In this document: positions 61,469 through 64,000 of the stretch, piece after piece
How positions within the stretch are numbered: the first letter of the stretch is position 1
Layout: every line of letters begins with the position of its first letter
Assembly: GCF_024868665.1 (NCBI RefSeq)
Contig: NC_079898.1
Location: forward strand, 23,111,364-23,175,363
Direction of reading: 5' to 3'
DNA from: Triplophysa rosa
Taxonomy: Eukaryota; Chordata; Actinopteri; Cypriniformes; Nemacheilidae
DNA length: 64,000 nucleotides
The notes under the pieces: generated by a model
What the model was told of the DNA's origin: nothing
Databases searched by the model: none
Seen by the model: the letters and a program-made list of their open reading frames with translations, nothing else
Translations under genes and position numbers: made by a program

Positions 61469-61848
61469 TTTAAAGTCCCCGTGAACCGGAAGTTGCGATA
61501 GTTTTTACTTCCGTATTTTGACGCATTTCCGGGTGAAATGGGATATCTAATGAGATCAAATTTCTCTGCGATTTGATTGGATGTATAAAATAGCCGTTGC
61601 ATTTTGAAATGGAACTGGCAGCAGACTGACAGTTGAAGGGGAGGAGTTAACGGATGCTCTGTCCAAGCCATCTAACACACGTCATTTAAGATGGATAGTC
61701 ATTATAGGAAGGAAGTGCATTTTCAGATTTTAATTAAAGATTATGAGGGCAGACACATTTTAAAAAGAGAATGACCCAAATTGATCAACTATTTACAATA
61801 AACGCTGCAATATTTCATGAATTTTTTTTTATTTCACTGGGACTTTAA
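61469..61848. mobile_element. Complete TTAA-type short DNA element
   Basis: TTAAAGTCCC at the left and GGGACTTTAA at the right form perfect 10-bp inverted ends including TTAA. A partial copy lies at 660-855. It is non-coding. Confidence 0.75.
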
Positions 61849-62387
61849 TACATCTACAAAAAATATTATTTTACTTATTGACGCAACCACGCAATAAGAG
61901 TTCCCAGAGGACCAAGAGACCTTAGCAAGATCTCACTGAAACCAAATAGAACACAGACTTCACACATTACGCCTTTGCTGTAAATTTAAAAGCATTTCTA
62001 GATTTGAACAAGATGTGTTAAAACGCTGGCAAATTTGTGCCCTGTGATGCGTGTCATTTTTGCACCACTTGTGGCAACAAATACAACTGCAACATGAGCA
62101 GACAGAATCGGTCAAATGAAACACTGGCTCAATGAATTGTGTGAATTTTATCTAGCTCGAGTGTTAAAGCATTACGCCAGCAGTGCACACACATACTGAT
62201 AAAATGTACCTTGAATGCAATTTAAATCGCTTTGGATAAAAGTGTCTGCCAAATGCATGAATGTAAATGTAGCCTGAGGCCAAACTAGCTTTTGCGATCT
62301 GCACAAAAGCTTCACATTTCACCTTTAAGCAGTTGCAACATAGCCAGGGAAGTTCAGTATTGATGTTATGTGAACAAAGTGGTAACA
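61849..62387. other. Intron with a SINE 3' remnant
   Basis: 62,200-62,275 ends CGCTTTGGATAAAAGTGTCT then GCCAAATGCATGAATGTAAA, the shared fish LINE/SINE tail; the head is too decayed to assign. Confidence 0.45.
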
Positions 62388-62762
62388 TTAAATGATGACA
62401 GAATTTTCATTTTTGGGTGATCCCTTTACTCACCCTTGTGTTATTTCATACCTGTATAAATTAAAAGATATAGAAAGATATTTGGAAGAATGTCAGCAAT
62501 TTTCAGTTATGGAACATCATTGACTACCATAGTAGGAACAATTAAATGTCAAAGGTGCACCAAAACTGTTTGTTTTCCTACATTCTTCAAAATATCTCAT
62601 TTTGTGTTTGACAGAACAAAAAATATACAATATTGTTTTTCTACTATGGTAGTGGGTGATGTTACAGAACTGAAAATTGCTAACATTCTTCCAAATTTCT
62701 TTCTTTGTGTTCAACAGTACATGAGGACAGAATTTTCATTTTTGGGTGAACTATCCCTTCAA
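62388..62762. mobile_element. Foldback element (AGTTCACCCAAAA family)
   Basis: Left part TTTTTGGGTGATCCCTTTAC and TACTCACCCTTGTG; middle GACTACCATAGTAGGAAC; right end TTTTTGGGTGAACTATCCCT. The mirrored arrangement suggests rearranged or overlapping copies. Confidence 0.65.
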
Positions 62763-64000
62763 AAGAGCATGTTCGATTACCGCAGAACCCTCTTGTGTAA
62801 AACTACAGTATCAAAGCACTTATGAAAACCCAGGCATAAAATGTTCTTTTTAAAGACTGCTCAAAGAACCGAACATGTCCAACTTTACCCTAGTCCACGT
62901 TTACAGAGCATCTGCACAAAAAGCATGATTTCTTTCTTCATCATCACAGTTGGGTTCCCCCTGAGCTTCCTCTCAGCTTCAGTGAGTATTTTGTACAGGT
63001 GAGAAGGTCACTGCATCTACATGCCTCATGGAGCTTAAGATCCTGCTGAAAATGAATCATGGCACCCTGACCGTCACCTCCACACAGGATGACCACAAAT
63101 AGCATGATGTCATCAACCACCTGATCAATAATGAAGTTTTTTGCATCAAAGTTTAATTAGGTCATTCCTCTTATGCAGTCTTTTTATAGTCACTTTTAAA
63201 AGTAGAATTTTAGATATATATTCGAGTCAAACTTGAGTCAATTATTTTTACGCAGTGGCAAATGGCAGGATGCCTAAAAGAATGGAAAGCAACGGTATGA
63301 ACAAAAGCTGAAGCCATGGAAGGACTGAGGGTTTGACTTTCATGAAGGTTTCAATTTAAAGTTCATTTTTACATTATAAAACCAATTTAATACATTTATT
63401 TTAGTGAGACAAACCAACTAACATCACAACACCATTCATAAAATCATTTACTAATACTCACTAACATTAGTGCTGTTTTTTCCCTCACTTCTTGAATGAT
63501 GTCTTTAAGAAGAGGCTTTTTAAAAGGGATATGACAAAACTTCAAGCATTACAAAATATAACAATAATTCAAAATTAGAAAGGAAATAAGCAAATTGACA
63601 ATTATTTGATGTTTCTTCTTCCACTAGATTTGACTAGATTTGTACATTTATCAAAGAAAATGTAAATGTCTTGCTAACTAGCCAGTATCTTACATTTAAA
63701 TTTAGTCATTTAGCAGACGCTTTTATCCAAAGTGACTTACAAAGCAGGTAAACAATAGAAGCAATAGAAGCATATCTTGCCAGTGTCTTGCCAGTATTTC
63801 TACATATCTGCACTGATAACCAAGTCAAACCCTGCTGTAAACTTCAACATTTGATATTTTCAAAGAACTGGGCCTGAACTCAAATCTCTGCCCTGGAGAA
63901 CCCTGAGGTCAGACAGCCACTAATATTTCAGAAAAATATTAAAAGTGGGTCACTTTTGATGACCAGATTTAACATCTATGATGCCGGGATCAAAGTATAC
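62763..64000. other. Intron continuing to the window edge
   Basis: One reversed retroposon tail at 63,690-63,745 (TTTAGTCATTTAGCAGACGC then TTTTATCCAAAGTGAC). No exon is seen. Confidence 0.4.

Overview
This window is vertebrate genomic DNA, and the repeats point to a teleost, most likely a cyprinid (carp/zebrafish lineage). Reasons: AT-rich introns, long CA/GA microsatellites, many short foldback DNA transposons of the kind that fill cyprinid genomes, Tc1-like and hAT-like remnants, tRNA-derived SINEs, and LINE fragments ending in the fish tail motif GGATAAAAGCGTCTGC. The species call is inference; no marker gene fixes it.

One gene is recognisable: protocadherin-15 (pcdh15; whether the a or b teleost copy is not resolved). 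Seventeen consecutive coding exons lie on the minus strand from 45,951 down to 7,377. Each has AG/GT splice sites, the phases of all neighbouring exons match, and together they give 2,591 coding bases (863 codons plus a split first codon) with no stop or frameshift. They encode most of EC1 through most of EC8. The signal peptide and EC1 N-terminus lie beyond the right edge, so the upstream intron exceeds 18 kb. PCDH15 is the lower half of the hair-cell tip link; EC1-EC2 bind cadherin-23.

The next expected exon (the EC8/EC9 junction, 39 codons) is present at 3,939-4,055 but on the PLUS strand, with its own intact acceptor and donor. One exon is therefore inverted relative to the other seventeen. 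This is either a local assembly inversion or a real rearrangement that would remove the exon from the transcript. It is the most important observation here.

The rest is intron and repeats. 1-3,900: DNA-transposon relics. 4,056-7,376: the intron holding the orientation switch. 7.6-33.5 kb: exons separated by foldback elements, a LINE nested in a foldback element and itself split by a solo LTR (19.0-21.4 kb), and a Tc1-like relic with the end of a transposase (25.6-26.3 kb). 34.8-36.7 kb: a GA microsatellite with a 477-base gap (34,956-35,432), followed by a diverged tandem array of about 120-130 bp units. 37-45.8 kb: SINEs, inverted-repeat elements and the first exons. 46-64 kb: one very long intron with a TTAA-flanked element carrying a THAP-like fragment and a second solo LTR (52.6-54.5 kb), two hAT-like elements (54.7-56.4 kb) and several short foldback elements. 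I see no second host gene, RNA gene, CpG-island promoter or CRISPR array.
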